Shown: one piece after another, positions 1 to 7,650 of the stretch | Numbering within the stretch: position 1 is the stretch's first letter | Layout: each line of letters begins with the position of its first letter | NCBI RefSeq assembly: GCF_019511605.1 | Contig: NZ_JAEUAV010000009.1 | Span: 124,001-188,000 of the forward strand | DNA length: 64,000 nucleotides | Origin: Paraburkholderia phenoliruptrix | Lineage (GTDB): Bacteria > Pseudomonadota > Gammaproteobacteria > Burkholderiales > Burkholderiaceae | Direction of reading: 5' to 3' | Translations under genes and position numbers: made by a program | Notes under the pieces: generated by a model | Databases searched by the model: none | What the model was told of the DNA's origin: nothing | The model's input: only the letters and a program-made list of their open reading frames with translations

Positions 1-80
1 CAATCAACCGCAAGTCAGGTCGTAAATCAGGTCGCAAAAAACCCGCCATTCATCGTCATTCACTCGCAAATTGCAGGTAA

Positions 81-142
81 ACGGAATTCGTGAGACTGGG
101 GCCGAGTTGGTGAGACTGGAAAGACGGAATTGACGAGACTGC
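81..142. repeat. Three imperfect ~20-bp repeats at left edge
   Basis: Three copies of a motif ending in GAGACTG occur at about 81-99, 104-119 and 124-142, with spacings of 20 and 23 bases. Two of them begin ACGGAATT. Closely spaced subterminal repeats of this length are known from the ends of IS21-type elements, but no transposase is visible, so an insertion-sequence remnant is only a guess. The whole 1-320 stretch downstream of dctA has no gene I can support. Confidence 0.45.
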
Positions 143-263
143 CGGGAATGAAAACCCCGCAGGTGCGCAACGGTCCGATATTGCGCCATCGAGAACCGGG
201 ATGCATGACTTCGACTGTCAGTGTGATGGGGCGTTGATCGAACGGATGTCTCAAGGGCTGGAG

Positions 264-300
264 CGTCTCTGGTCGACCCGGGACCGTCTCTGGTCGACCC
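264..300. repeat. Two exact 16-bp direct repeats
   Basis: CGTCTCTGGTCGACCC occurs at 264-279 and again at 285-300, a 21-base period. It lies just downstream of the dctA stop codon in otherwise featureless sequence and may belong to the same degenerate element as the repeats at 81-142. Confidence 0.6.
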
Positions 301-320
301 TGACCGGTCACCCGATATAA

Positions 321-1658
321 TCACTTGTAAGGGACTGTTTCGCGATCAATAGCGGCCGTTTCGCATGGGGCTGGTGGCTGCGAACCGCCTCCCACCTGCT
401 CGACATCACCCAACGCCATCGCGAGCTTCGTTCGATCGAGTCCGCCTTCCCACGCCGATACCACGATCGTCGCCACACCATTGCCCACGATGTTGGTCAA
501 CGCCCTACATTCGGACATGAAGCGATCGACCCCGAGAATCAGCACCATCGCACTGACGGGAACGGTCGGCACGACGGACAGGCTCGCAGCAAGCGTGATG
601 AAGCCCGCGCCCGTCACGCCCGTCGATCCCTTCGAAGTCAGCATCGTGACGAGCAACAGCGTGATTTCCTGTGCGAAGGACAGGTGCGTATTGGTCGCCT
701 GCGCGAGAAACAGTACCGCGAGCGTCATGTAGACGTTGGTGCCATCGAGATTGAACGAGTAACCGGTCGGCACGACGAGCCCCACCACGCCGCGCGGGCA
801 ACCCAGGCGTTCGAGCTTGTCCATTAGTTGCGGCAACGCAGCCTCGGACGTCGATGTGCCGAGCACGATCAGCAGTTCGTCGCGGATATAGCCGAGGAAG
901 CGCCAGATGCTGAACCCGCACAGGCGCGCGACGATGCCGAGCACCACAGCCACGAACAGAAACGCGGTGAAATAGAACGCGCCGATCAGCTTCAGCATGG
1001 GCAGCAACGAGACGATTCCGTAACGCCCTATCGTGAAGGCCATCGCCCCGAACGCGCCGATGGGCGCGAGACTCGTGACCATCCGGACGATGCGAAAGAA
1101 CCCCTTGGACAAAGTCTCGATCAAATGCGCGACGGGCGCGCCGGGCTCTCCCATCAGCGCCAGCGCCGTGCCGAACAGCATCGCGATCAGCAGCACGGGG
1201 AGGATGTCGCCCTGAACCAGCGCGCCAACAAACGTCTCGGGTATCACATGCGCGATGAATCCGGTGATGCCGTCGCCATGCGCCGCCTGCGCCACATAGC
1301 CAGAAACAGCGCGCGCGTCGAGCGTCGACGGATCGACATTGAAGCCCTTGCCAGGCGCGAGCACATGCGCGGCAAGCAAACCGATCGCCAGTGCGAGCGT
1401 TGATGCCGCTTCGAAATAGAGCAGCGCCTTGCCGCCAACACGGCCGACCTTCTTCATGTCCTGCATGCTGGCGATGCCCGTCACGACAGTGCAGAAAATC
1501 ACCGGCCCGATGATCATCCGCACGAGCTTGATGAACAGATCGCCGAGCGGCTTCAACGCAACCGCGGCGTGCGGTGCGAAATGGCCGAGCAGCACGCCGG
1601 CAACGATGGCAGCCAGAACCTGGACATAGAGAATCGTGTAGAACGGTTTGCGTTTCAT
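321..1658 (-). CDS. dctA: C4-dicarboxylate/H+(Na+) symporter DctA
   Basis: 445-residue inner-membrane carrier of the dicarboxylate/amino acid:cation symporter family, importing succinate, fumarate and malate. It resembles E. coli DctA along its whole length: N-terminal LLGHFAP, then [30 protein letters not shown], the serine-rich hairpin motif [22 protein letters not shown], and the C-terminal [12 protein letters not shown] and NIVGNGVAT signatures. A strong AGGAGG-like ribosome binding site lies 6-8 bases before the ATG. It follows leuD in the same direction by 109 bases, with a possible terminator between, so it may be a distal operon member or separately transcribed. Substrate within the C4-dicarboxylate group is inferred from family only. 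Confidence 0.93.
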   Translation of the reverse strand: MKRKPFYTILYVQVLAAIVAGVLLGHFAPHAAVALKPLGDLFIKLVRMIIGPVIFCTVVTGIASMQDMKKVGRVGGKALLYFEAASTLALAIGLLAAHVLAPGKGFNVDPSTLDARAVSGYVAQAAHGDGITGFIAHVIPETFVGALVQGDILPVLLIAMLFGTALALMGEPGAPVAHLIETLSKGFFRIVRMVTSLAPIGAFGAMAFTIGRYGIVSLLPMLKLIGAFYFTAFLFVAVVLGIVARLCGFSIWRFLGYIRDELLIVLGTSTSEAALPQLMDKLERLGCPRGVVGLVVPTGYSFNLDGTNVYMTLAVLFLAQATNTHLSFAQEITLLLVTMLTSKGSTGVTGAGFITLAASLSVVPTVPVSAMVLILGVDRFMSECRALTNIVGNGVATIVVSAWEGGLDRTKLAMALGDVEQVGGGSQPPAPCETAAIDRETVPYK

Positions 1659-1680
1659 GTGTCTCCTCCTTTATCGAGGC

Positions 1681-1716
1681 AAAAAGAAGCCCTTCCCTTC
1701 TTCGATCGGAAGGGAA
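1681..1716 (-). terminator. Possible intrinsic terminator or attenuator before dctA
   Basis: An 8-bp perfect stem TTCCCTTC/GAAGGGAA (1693-1700 with 1709-1716) is followed on the minus strand, after seven bases, by a run of five T. It sits between leuD and dctA, close to the dctA ribosome binding site, so it could end leuDC transcription or attenuate dctA. Confidence 0.35.
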
Positions 1717-1767
1717 TCGGCCTGGCGAAAACAGGGATGCCGCTGCGGCGCGCGGCAAGAGGTGCGG

Positions 1768-2382
1768 TTACATCACTTGCGCCCAAGGATGCCGGGCGAA
1801 ATGCAACCGCTCGAATGCTTCGATCGCGGCGAGGGAGTCGAGCGTCAGATCGACGATATCCATGCCTTCGATCACCATACGCTTGTGGCGAGCGCCAATC
1901 GGATACGCATACCGTTCACCCGACGCGGACCTCACCGTCTGCTGTTCGAGATCGATCGAAATCGATACGCCGGGCATTTCGATCGCCTGGTGCGTCAGCG
2001 CATGGATCGCGTCGGGCTCCAGTTGCACTAGCAGCAGACGGTTATTCATCGCGTTGGAGTAGAAGATTTCCGCGAAGCTCGGCGCGATCACGGCCTGAAA
2101 GCCGTATTGCTGCAAGCCCCACACCGCATGCTCGCGGCTCGAGCCGCAGCCGAAGTTCGCGCCGCCGATCAGGATGCGCGCGTTCACGTAAGCGCTCCGG
2201 TTCAGCACGCAGTCCGTGCGAGGTGTACCCCGCTCGTCGAATCGCAGGTTGTATAGCAGGCCGTCGGCGAGCCCCGCTTTGTCGATGATGCGCAGGAACT
2301 GCTTCGGCATGATCTGGTCGGTGTCGAGGTTGTCGATCGGCAACGGCACGGCGCTGCCTTGAATAGCGGTGAGTCGGGTCAT
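1768..2382 (-). CDS. leuD: 3-isopropylmalate dehydratase small subunit-like (LeuD paralogue)
   Basis: 204 residues, the normal LeuD length. It carries the aconitase swivel domain with the LeuD core FGCGSSREHAVWGL near residue 70 and the N-terminal DNLDTDQIMPKQFL. LeuD pairs with LeuC to isomerise 2- and 3-isopropylmalate through a dehydration step. The ATG overlaps the leuC stop as ATGA, which shows translational coupling and fixes the start. Linkage to a dehalogenase-type hydrolase and dctA, not to leuB or asd, suggests a paralogue acting on another hydroxy-diacid. The substrate cannot be read from sequence. Confidence 0.88.
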   Translation of the reverse strand: MTRLTAIQGSAVPLPIDNLDTDQIMPKQFLRIIDKAGLADGLLYNLRFDERGTPRTDCVLNRSAYVNARILIGGANFGCGSSREHAVWGLQQYGFQAVIAPSFAEIFYSNAMNNRLLLVQLEPDAIHALTHQAIEMPGVSISIDLEQQTVRSASGERYAYPIGARHKRMVIEGMDIVDLTLDSLAAIEAFERLHFARHPWAQVM

Positions 2383-3797
2383 GATGTGGGTGCCTCCAGC
2401 GTGCGGACATCGGTGATGCAGCCGGTAATCGCGGCGGCCGCCGCCATTGCCGGACTCATCAGGTGCGTGCGGCCGCCGCGTCCCTGGCGGCCTTCGAAAT
2501 TGCGGTTGGTGGTGGACGCGCAGCGTTCTCCGGCGCCGAGCACGTCGTCGTTCATCGCGAGACACATTGAGCAGCCTGGCTCGCGCCATTCGAAGCCCGC
2601 GTCGATCAGTGTCTTCGCGATCCCTTCCTGTTCGGCCGCCCGACGCACGCTGCCCGAGCCCGGCACGACCATGGCGCGCACGCCTGCCGCTACGCGCCTG
2701 CCGCGCACGATCGCGGCCACCGTGCGCAAGTCTTCGATGCGCCCGTTCGTGCACGAGCCAATGAACACACGGTCGACGCGCGTGCCAGCAATCGGTTGAT
2801 TGGCCGTGAGTCCCATGTAGTCGAGCGCGCGGCGCAGCGATGCGGCGGCCTCGGGCGTCGCCTGCGCAGCTTCGTCGGGAATTGGCTGATCGATGGCGCT
2901 GGCCTGATCAGGACTTGTGCCCCATGTGACAAACGGGGCGATGTTCCGTGCGTCGAAGCGGTGCTCGGCGTCGAAGTGCGCGCCAACGTCGGAATGCAGC
3001 TCGCGCCAGTCTTCAAGCGCGGCGGGCCATGCCGTGTCGTCGAGCGAAGGCGTGTGGGCGCGCACGTATTCGAAGGTGGTCGCGTCCGGAGCGATGAGCG
3101 CGGCGCGCGCTCCGGCTTCGACGGTCATGTTGCACAAGGTCATGCGTGCCTCGGCCGAAAGCGATCCGATCGTCGAACCGGCGAATTCCACGGCATAACC
3201 CCGCGCGCCTTGCGCGCCGATCTGGCTGATGATCCAGATGACGAGGTCCTTCGATGATATGCCGTCCGGAAGCGCACCATCGATCGTGATGCGCATGGTC
3301 CGCGCAAGCCGGTACACGAGCGTTTGCGTCGCGAGCACGTGCTCGACTTCCGACGTGCCGATGCCGAAGCCCAATGCGCCAAGCGCGCCGTAAGTGGTGG
3401 TATGGCTGTCTCCGCACAGCACGACCATGCCGGGACGAATCAGCCCGAGTTCCGGCGCGACGATATGCTCGATGCCCTGTAGCGGATCGTTCGCCGCAAA
3501 GAGCCGGATGCCGGCTCTTTCGCAGTTGCGCGCGAGGTTCTGCGCCTGCAGCAGCGACGCTGCATCGCGAATCATGCGCGGCGACTCCGCATGCGTGGGA
3601 ATGATGTGGCTCACGACGGCGAGTTGCTGGCGCGGACGGCGCACCGCGCGGCCGCGTGCATCGAGCGCGCTGAACGCTTGCGGGCTGGTGTACTCGTTCA
3701 TCAGATGCAGATCGGCGTACAGCAGCACATTCTGTGCGTCGATACGCGACACCGTGTGCGAATCGACGAGCTTGTGATAAAGGGTTCGGTTGGACAT
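2379..3797 (-). CDS. leuC: 3-isopropylmalate dehydratase large subunit-like (LeuC paralogue)
   Basis: 472 residues, matching usual LeuC length. The aconitase-type 4Fe-4S ligands are visible: one cysteine in IGSCTNGR and two in PGCSMC. The substrate-loop motif CGDSHTTTYGALG and the family block GIGTSEVEHVLATQTL are also present. The chosen start (MSNRTLYHKLVD) matches the family; the open frame runs further upstream into the preceding gene but adds nothing recognisable. The upstream hydrolase stops 4 bases before this ATG, so hydrolase-leuC-leuD form one operon. Specificity could be isopropylmalate or a related substrate such as citraconate or methylmalate. Confidence 0.88.
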   Translation of the reverse strand: MSNRTLYHKLVDSHTVSRIDAQNVLLYADLHLMNEYTSPQAFSALDARGRAVRRPRQQLAVVSHIIPTHAESPRMIRDAASLLQAQNLARNCERAGIRLFAANDPLQGIEHIVAPELGLIRPGMVVLCGDSHTTTYGALGALGFGIGTSEVEHVLATQTLVYRLARTMRITIDGALPDGISSKDLVIWIISQIGAQGARGYAVEFAGSTIGSLSAEARMTLCNMTVEAGARAALIAPDATTFEYVRAHTPSLDDTAWPAALEDWRELHSDVGAHFDAEHRFDARNIAPFVTWGTSPDQASAIDQPIPDEAAQATPEAAASLRRALDYMGLTANQPIAGTRVDRVFIGSCTNGRIEDLRTVAAIVRGRRVAAGVRAMVVPGSGSVRRAAEQEGIAKTLIDAGFEWREPGCSMCLAMNDDVLGAGERCASTTNRNFEGRQGRGGRTHLMSPAMAAAAAITGCITDVRTLEAPTS

Positions 3798-3801
3798 GGG
3801 A

Positions 3802-4680
3802 TCACTCGCTGAGAAAAGGCAGCACGCGTTCAAGCAGTTGCTGCGGCGCTTCTTCGGGGATGTAGTGGCCGCAAGGCAGCGCCTCGCCGCGCACGTTCGG
3901 CGCATATGCGCGCCACTCGGCGAGCGGATCGAAGCATTGTTCGATCACGCCCTGTGCGCCCCACAACGCCATGAACGGACAAGCGATCCGCTGCTGTGAA
4001 GCGAGCGTCGCGCGGTCGTGTTCGAGGTCGATCGTTACACTCGCGCGATAGTCCTCGCAGATGCCGTGCGCCGTAGCGGGATCGGAGAGACAACGCAGAT
4101 ATTCCGCGTAAGCCCCCGCCGTGAACGGCGCGAGGCCGGCACTGCGCGCGCCGATGGTCTGCCTCAGATAGAGATCGGGGTCCGCACGGATCAGCGTCTC
4201 CGGGAACGGCGCGGGACGCACGAGCATGAACCAGTGCCAATAGGCGCGCGCGAAGTCGAACGAGGTCTTTTCATACATCGCGAGCGTCGGCGCAACATCG
4301 AGCGTCACGAGGCGCGTCACTGCCTCTGGATGATCGAGCGCCATGCGTGCCGCTACACGCCCGCCCCGATCGTGGCCGATCACCGCGAAGCTCTCATGGC
4401 CGAGGCCGCGCATCAGTTCGATCTGATCCAGCGCCATGCGGCGCTTCGCGTAGTTCGCATGATCGGCTGCGCCCGGCGGCTTGCCGCTGTCGCCGTAGCC
4501 GCGCAAATCGGCGGCGATCACCGTGAAATGCTCGGCCAGCGCCGGCCCGATCTTGTGCCAGATCGCATGCGTTTGCGGATGCCCGTGCAAGAGTAAAAGC
4601 GCGGGGCCTCGCCCGCCCTTAATGGCGTGAATGCATACATCGTCGACGGTCGCCGATACGTTCCTGAAGCCTTCAAACAT
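3802..4680 (-). CDS. Alpha/beta hydrolase, haloacetate (fluoroacetate) dehalogenase family
   Basis: 292 residues. The full catalytic set of fluoroacetate dehalogenases can be placed: nucleophile Asp104 in GHDRGGR with Arg105 and Arg108, Asp128 in LDVAP, the halide-pocket pair His149-Trp150 in YWHWF, Tyr211 in DYRA and His272 in CGHYIPEEAP. An aspartate nucleophile instead of the serine of esterases or the GHSMGG of epoxide-type relatives supports hydrolytic dehalogenation of haloacetates, giving glycolate and halide. The start MFEGF is chosen for the GGAGACAAC ribosome binding site; the upstream frame extension lacks one. It is first gene of the leuCD operon and divergent from a LysR gene. 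Real substrate untested; other small acyl compounds are possible. Confidence 0.8.
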   Translation of the reverse strand: MFEGFRNVSATVDDVCIHAIKGGRGPALLLLHGHPQTHAIWHKIGPALAEHFTVIAADLRGYGDSGKPPGAADHANYAKRRMALDQIELMRGLGHESFAVIGHDRGGRVAARMALDHPEAVTRLVTLDVAPTLAMYEKTSFDFARAYWHWFMLVRPAPFPETLIRADPDLYLRQTIGARSAGLAPFTAGAYAEYLRCLSDPATAHGICEDYRASVTIDLEHDRATLASQQRIACPFMALWGAQGVIEQCFDPLAEWRAYAPNVRGEALPCGHYIPEEAPQQLLERVLPFLSE

Positions 4681-4796
4681 GGTTGTCTCCTGATCGTGAT
4701 TCGAGTCTAATTGATGAATCGTATGATTTGGTTTCCTTGAAAGCATTCCGTTCGTTACCAGCAGGAATGAATCGGCGAACCATGTGGAGCATTGAA

Positions 4797-5699
4797 ATGG
4801 ATGGTTTCTCGGACCTGAATCTGTTCGCGCTTGTGGCGCGGCACCGGAATCTCGCGGCTGCCGCGCGCGAGCTGGGCGTGACGCCGCCCGCGGTCAGCAA
4901 GCGGCTTGCGCAACTGGAACGGCGCCTCGGCGTGCGATTGATGAACCGCACGACGCGGCGTCTGAGTCTTACGCCAGAGGGCGAGCTCTATCTGTCGAAC
5001 GGCTCGCGCATTCTGGACGAGTTGTCAGAACTGGAGCATCTGGTCACGCAAAGCCGCGGCGAGCCGACCGGCTTGCTGCGCGTGAATGCGTCGTTCGGGT
5101 TCGGTCGCGCGCGCATCGCGCCGGCGGTGTCGGAGTTCGTCGCGCGCTATCCCGCGATGAAAATCCTGCTGCATCTGACGGACCGGCCGATAAGTCTTCA
5201 GGACGAGGGTTTCGATCTCGGCATTCGCTTCGGTGAGGTGCCGGATGCGCGCATCAACGCGCGGCTTCTGCTCGAGAACAGGCGCATGGTGTGCGCGTCG
5301 CCCGGCTATGTGGCGCGGCACGGCAATCCCTCGGTGCCGCACGACCTGACACGGCATGCGTGCATTGTTTTGCGCGAGAACGAGTCGGCTTATGGCACAT
5401 GGCATTTTTCTCGCGGCAAGCGCACGGAGACGGTAAAGGTCGATGGCGCGTTGGCCAGCAACGACGGCAGCGTCGTGCTTCAGTGGGCGCTCGAAGGTCG
5501 CGGGATCGTGGTGCGCTCGCAGTGGGAGATCGAAGGCCATCTCGCGCGCGGCGAACTCGTGCCATTGCTGCCGGACTGGGCCTTGCCGGATGCCAATATC
5601 CACGCGATCTATCTGGAGCGCAACCAGCTTTCGGTCAAGCTCAGGACATTCGTCGACTTTCTCGGCGAGCATCTACGCAGACCGGGAGGAATGGCCTAA
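4797..5699 (+). CDS. LysR-family transcriptional regulator
   Basis: 300 residues. The N-terminal winged helix-turn-helix spans about residues 5-65 (NLAAAARELGVTPPAVSKRLAQLE), followed by a substrate-binding domain of the CrgA/YafC-like subgroup (GLLRVNASFGFG; DLGIRFGEV). The start MDGFSDLN at 4797 has GGAG eight bases upstream; longer in-frame starts to 4683 would overrun the divergent promoter. It is transcribed away from the dehalogenase-leuC-leuD operon across 116 bases, the classical LysR-target arrangement, and is the likely regulator of that operon. Confidence 0.88.
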   Translation: MDGFSDLNLFALVARHRNLAAAARELGVTPPAVSKRLAQLERRLGVRLMNRTTRRLSLTPEGELYLSNGSRILDELSELEHLVTQSRGEPTGLLRVNASFGFGRARIAPAVSEFVARYPAMKILLHLTDRPISLQDEGFDLGIRFGEVPDARINARLLLENRRMVCASPGYVARHGNPSVPHDLTRHACIVLRENESAYGTWHFSRGKRTETVKVDGALASNDGSVVLQWALEGRGIVVRSQWEIEGHLARGELVPLLPDWALPDANIHAIYLERNQLSVKLRTFVDFLGEHLRRPGGMA

Positions 5700-5988
5700 C
5701 ACGCCATCTTTGTGGGCACCTAACGGGGCTCGCACGTGGCGGATTGAACCTCGGGGCCGCTTTTGAAAGTCGATCGGACATTCGAACGGCGTCTTAGGGC
5801 TGGCATCAAATGACGCTTGAGGGCCGAACGTAGACAATCCCTTCCCTAGCAATCTCACAAGTAACGGCAAATAATGCGGCCAGTCTCGCGAACCCGGATC
5901 GGGCGTCCACGGTTGTCGCAACAGATTGCTGCCTGGCTCGTCGATTTATTGCATGCCCGAGTCTCATGAATTGCGCTTGCCAGTAAAA

Positions 5989-7326
5989 TCAGGCCGCCGC
6001 TTCCTCGATATGCGCGCCGAACCACGCGGCCGCGGACAGATTGAGTTCCGCCAGTATCTCGGGCGTGAGCGCGGCGAACTCGGGCGGCGCATCGCAATCG
6101 CGGGCGATCGACGCCGCATCGGCGCCCTCGCCCGCCGCCTCCGCGATCCGCAGCAGCATGCCGAGCGCTCCGCGCCGTTCGACAATCGCATCGCGAATAT
6201 GCGGCGCGAGGCCCAGCTTTTCCAGCACGGCTTTCGGCGTGCTGCCGAGCAGCACATGCACGAGCGAGAAGATGCCGGTCATGAACGCGGCGTCGGCGAA
6301 TTCGTCGTCGGACGGACGCATCCAGCCCGCCGCCAGTTCCATGAAGCGCGAGCGCGTGCCGGCCAGTTGCACGAGCGGGTCGGCGCGCCACGGCAGGTCG
6401 CCGCTGTCCGCGTAAAGCAGCAGTTGCGCCCAGCGCGCGATCTGCCGCGTGCCTGTCGCAATGATCGCCTCGCGCAGCGACGCGATATTGCGCCCGAGGC
6501 CAAACGCGCTCGAGTTCACGAGGCGCAGCAACTGCACGACCACACTGGGATTGAGCTTCAGCTCAGCTTCCAGTTCGACGATGCCGGCGTCGCGCGAAAG
6601 CAGCGCGAGCAGGCGCATCAGGCCGGGACGCGGCGAGCGGTTTTTCGGCGCGGCCAGCACCTGCGGCCGCGCGAAAAAGTAGCCCTGGAACAGATCGAAG
6701 CCCAGATCGCGCGCAAGCGCGAAGTCTTCGCGCGTCTCCACTTTCTCGGCGATCAGCGTCTTGCCCGCGCCGCGCATGGCCGCCGCGAGTTCGGGGAGGT
6801 CCGCGCGCTGCGTCTGCAGGAAGTCGATCTTGACAATGTCCGCATGCGGCAGCATCGCGAGCAGTTCGTCCGAGAGCTGCGTCACGTCGTCGAGCGCGAC
6901 CTGAAAGCCGCCGCGCCGCAATTCGCCGAGCCGCCGCGCGAGTTGCGCGTCGAACCTGACGGTTTCCAGAATTTCGAGGACAAAGCGCTCCGGCGGCATC
7001 ACGTGGACGATGTCGTCGAACAGCATCGTCCGGTCGATGTTGACAAAGCCGCGATGCTGCCCGAGCACGGCCGGCACGCCGATTCCGCCGAGCGCGCGCG
7101 CTACCACCTGCGCGGTCGCCTGCGCGTCGTTGGTGACCTCGGCATAGTTGTGGGCGCCGGCCCGGAACAGCAGTTCGTATGCGTTGAGCGCGCCCTGGCG
7201 ATCGAGAATCGGCTGTCGTCCCAGATAGACGAACTGCGCAGCACTAGCCGCGTCGGGCTCGTCGCCGGTCGCGTCGCGCACCTCGATGCGCCGGGGGGAG
7301 GCCCGGACCAGATGAAGTTCAGACAT
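5989..7326 (-). CDS. EAL-HDOD signalling protein (YuxH type), EAL residues largely kept
   Basis: 445 residues: an N-terminal EAL-like domain (about 35-215) joined to a C-terminal HDOD domain (about 225-430). The phosphodiesterase positions are partly conserved: Glu51 in YELLFRA, Asn in VNIDRTML, Glu in VLEILETV, the LDDVT aspartates, Lys in VKIDF, Glu in AEKVET, and FQGYFFARP. The usual FGTGYSS loop is missing, so activity on cyclic di-GMP is doubtful but not excluded. Start MSELHLV was chosen over a 17-residue Arg-rich extension. It is divergent from a PAS-GGDEF-EAL gene and has a candidate FliA promoter about 70 bases upstream. Members of this family often act in motility control. Confidence 0.85.
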   Translation of the reverse strand: MSELHLVRASPRRIEVRDATGDEPDAASAAQFVYLGRQPILDRQGALNAYELLFRAGAHNYAEVTNDAQATAQVVARALGGIGVPAVLGQHRGFVNIDRTMLFDDIVHVMPPERFVLEILETVRFDAQLARRLGELRRGGFQVALDDVTQLSDELLAMLPHADIVKIDFLQTQRADLPELAAAMRGAGKTLIAEKVETREDFALARDLGFDLFQGYFFARPQVLAAPKNRSPRPGLMRLLALLSRDAGIVELEAELKLNPSVVVQLLRLVNSSAFGLGRNIASLREAIIATGTRQIARWAQLLLYADSGDLPWRADPLVQLAGTRSRFMELAAGWMRPSDDEFADAAFMTGIFSLVHVLLGSTPKAVLEKLGLAPHIRDAIVERRGALGMLLRIAEAAGEGADAASIARDCDAPPEFAALTPEILAELNLSAAAWFGAHIEEAAA

Positions 7327-7396
7327 GGGTCGTCGGTGCTGCGTTCGAAGGGCTGCGCGACAGCGGCGCGCCGCCACCGCACAGGGGTTTGTCGTA

Positions 7397-7424
7397 TTAA
7401 CGGACGTCGGCCAACCGCACTTTA
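7397..7424 (-). promoter_or_regulatory. Candidate sigma-28 (FliA) promoter for the EAL-HDOD gene
   Basis: On the minus strand TAAA (7424-7421) is followed after 16 bases by TCCGTTAA (7404-7397), close to the flagellar consensus TAAA-N15-GCCGATAA. It lies 71 bases before the ATG at 7326. Spacing is one base longer than ideal. Confidence 0.4.
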
Positions 7425-7495
7425 ACCGAATCGGCGGTGTCCGGCTGCCGTCGCCCGCCGCGCTTCCTTACAGGATGTTTTTCTTGCGCTTGCAC

Positions 7496-7522
7496 TAAAG
7501 ATTTCAGACGACAGGTCGTTAT
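7496..7522 (+). promoter_or_regulatory. Candidate sigma-28 (FliA) promoter for the PAS-GGDEF-EAL gene
   Basis: TAAA (7496-7499), exactly 15 bases, then GTCGTTAT (7515-7522), which matches the -10 consensus GCCGATAA at five of eight positions. It lies about 130 bases before the ATG at 7651. Together with the divergent candidate at 7397-7424 it accounts for most of the 324-base gene-free stretch 7327-7650. Confidence 0.4.
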
Positions 7523-7650
7523 CTAGTCCTGATGGGGCGGCCTGATACCAGCGTGGTACCCGCATGACACCCGCCTGACCCGTTCACCGCCCCGCAGAGG
7601 CGAACGGCAAGCCGCCCCGCCCGCAGACGAACACAGGTTGCCACCCACAC

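Noticed and set aside
1-324. 106-codon minus-strand gene at the left edge
   Set aside because: It reads through the repeat clusters, has no recognisable family and lies where dctA ends; more likely degenerate sequence.
5926-7425. 499-codon plus-strand frame opposite the EAL-HDOD gene
   Set aside because: Shadow of a clear signalling gene with no domain of its own; the same applies to 7519-9213, 11590-13674 and 37154-38935.
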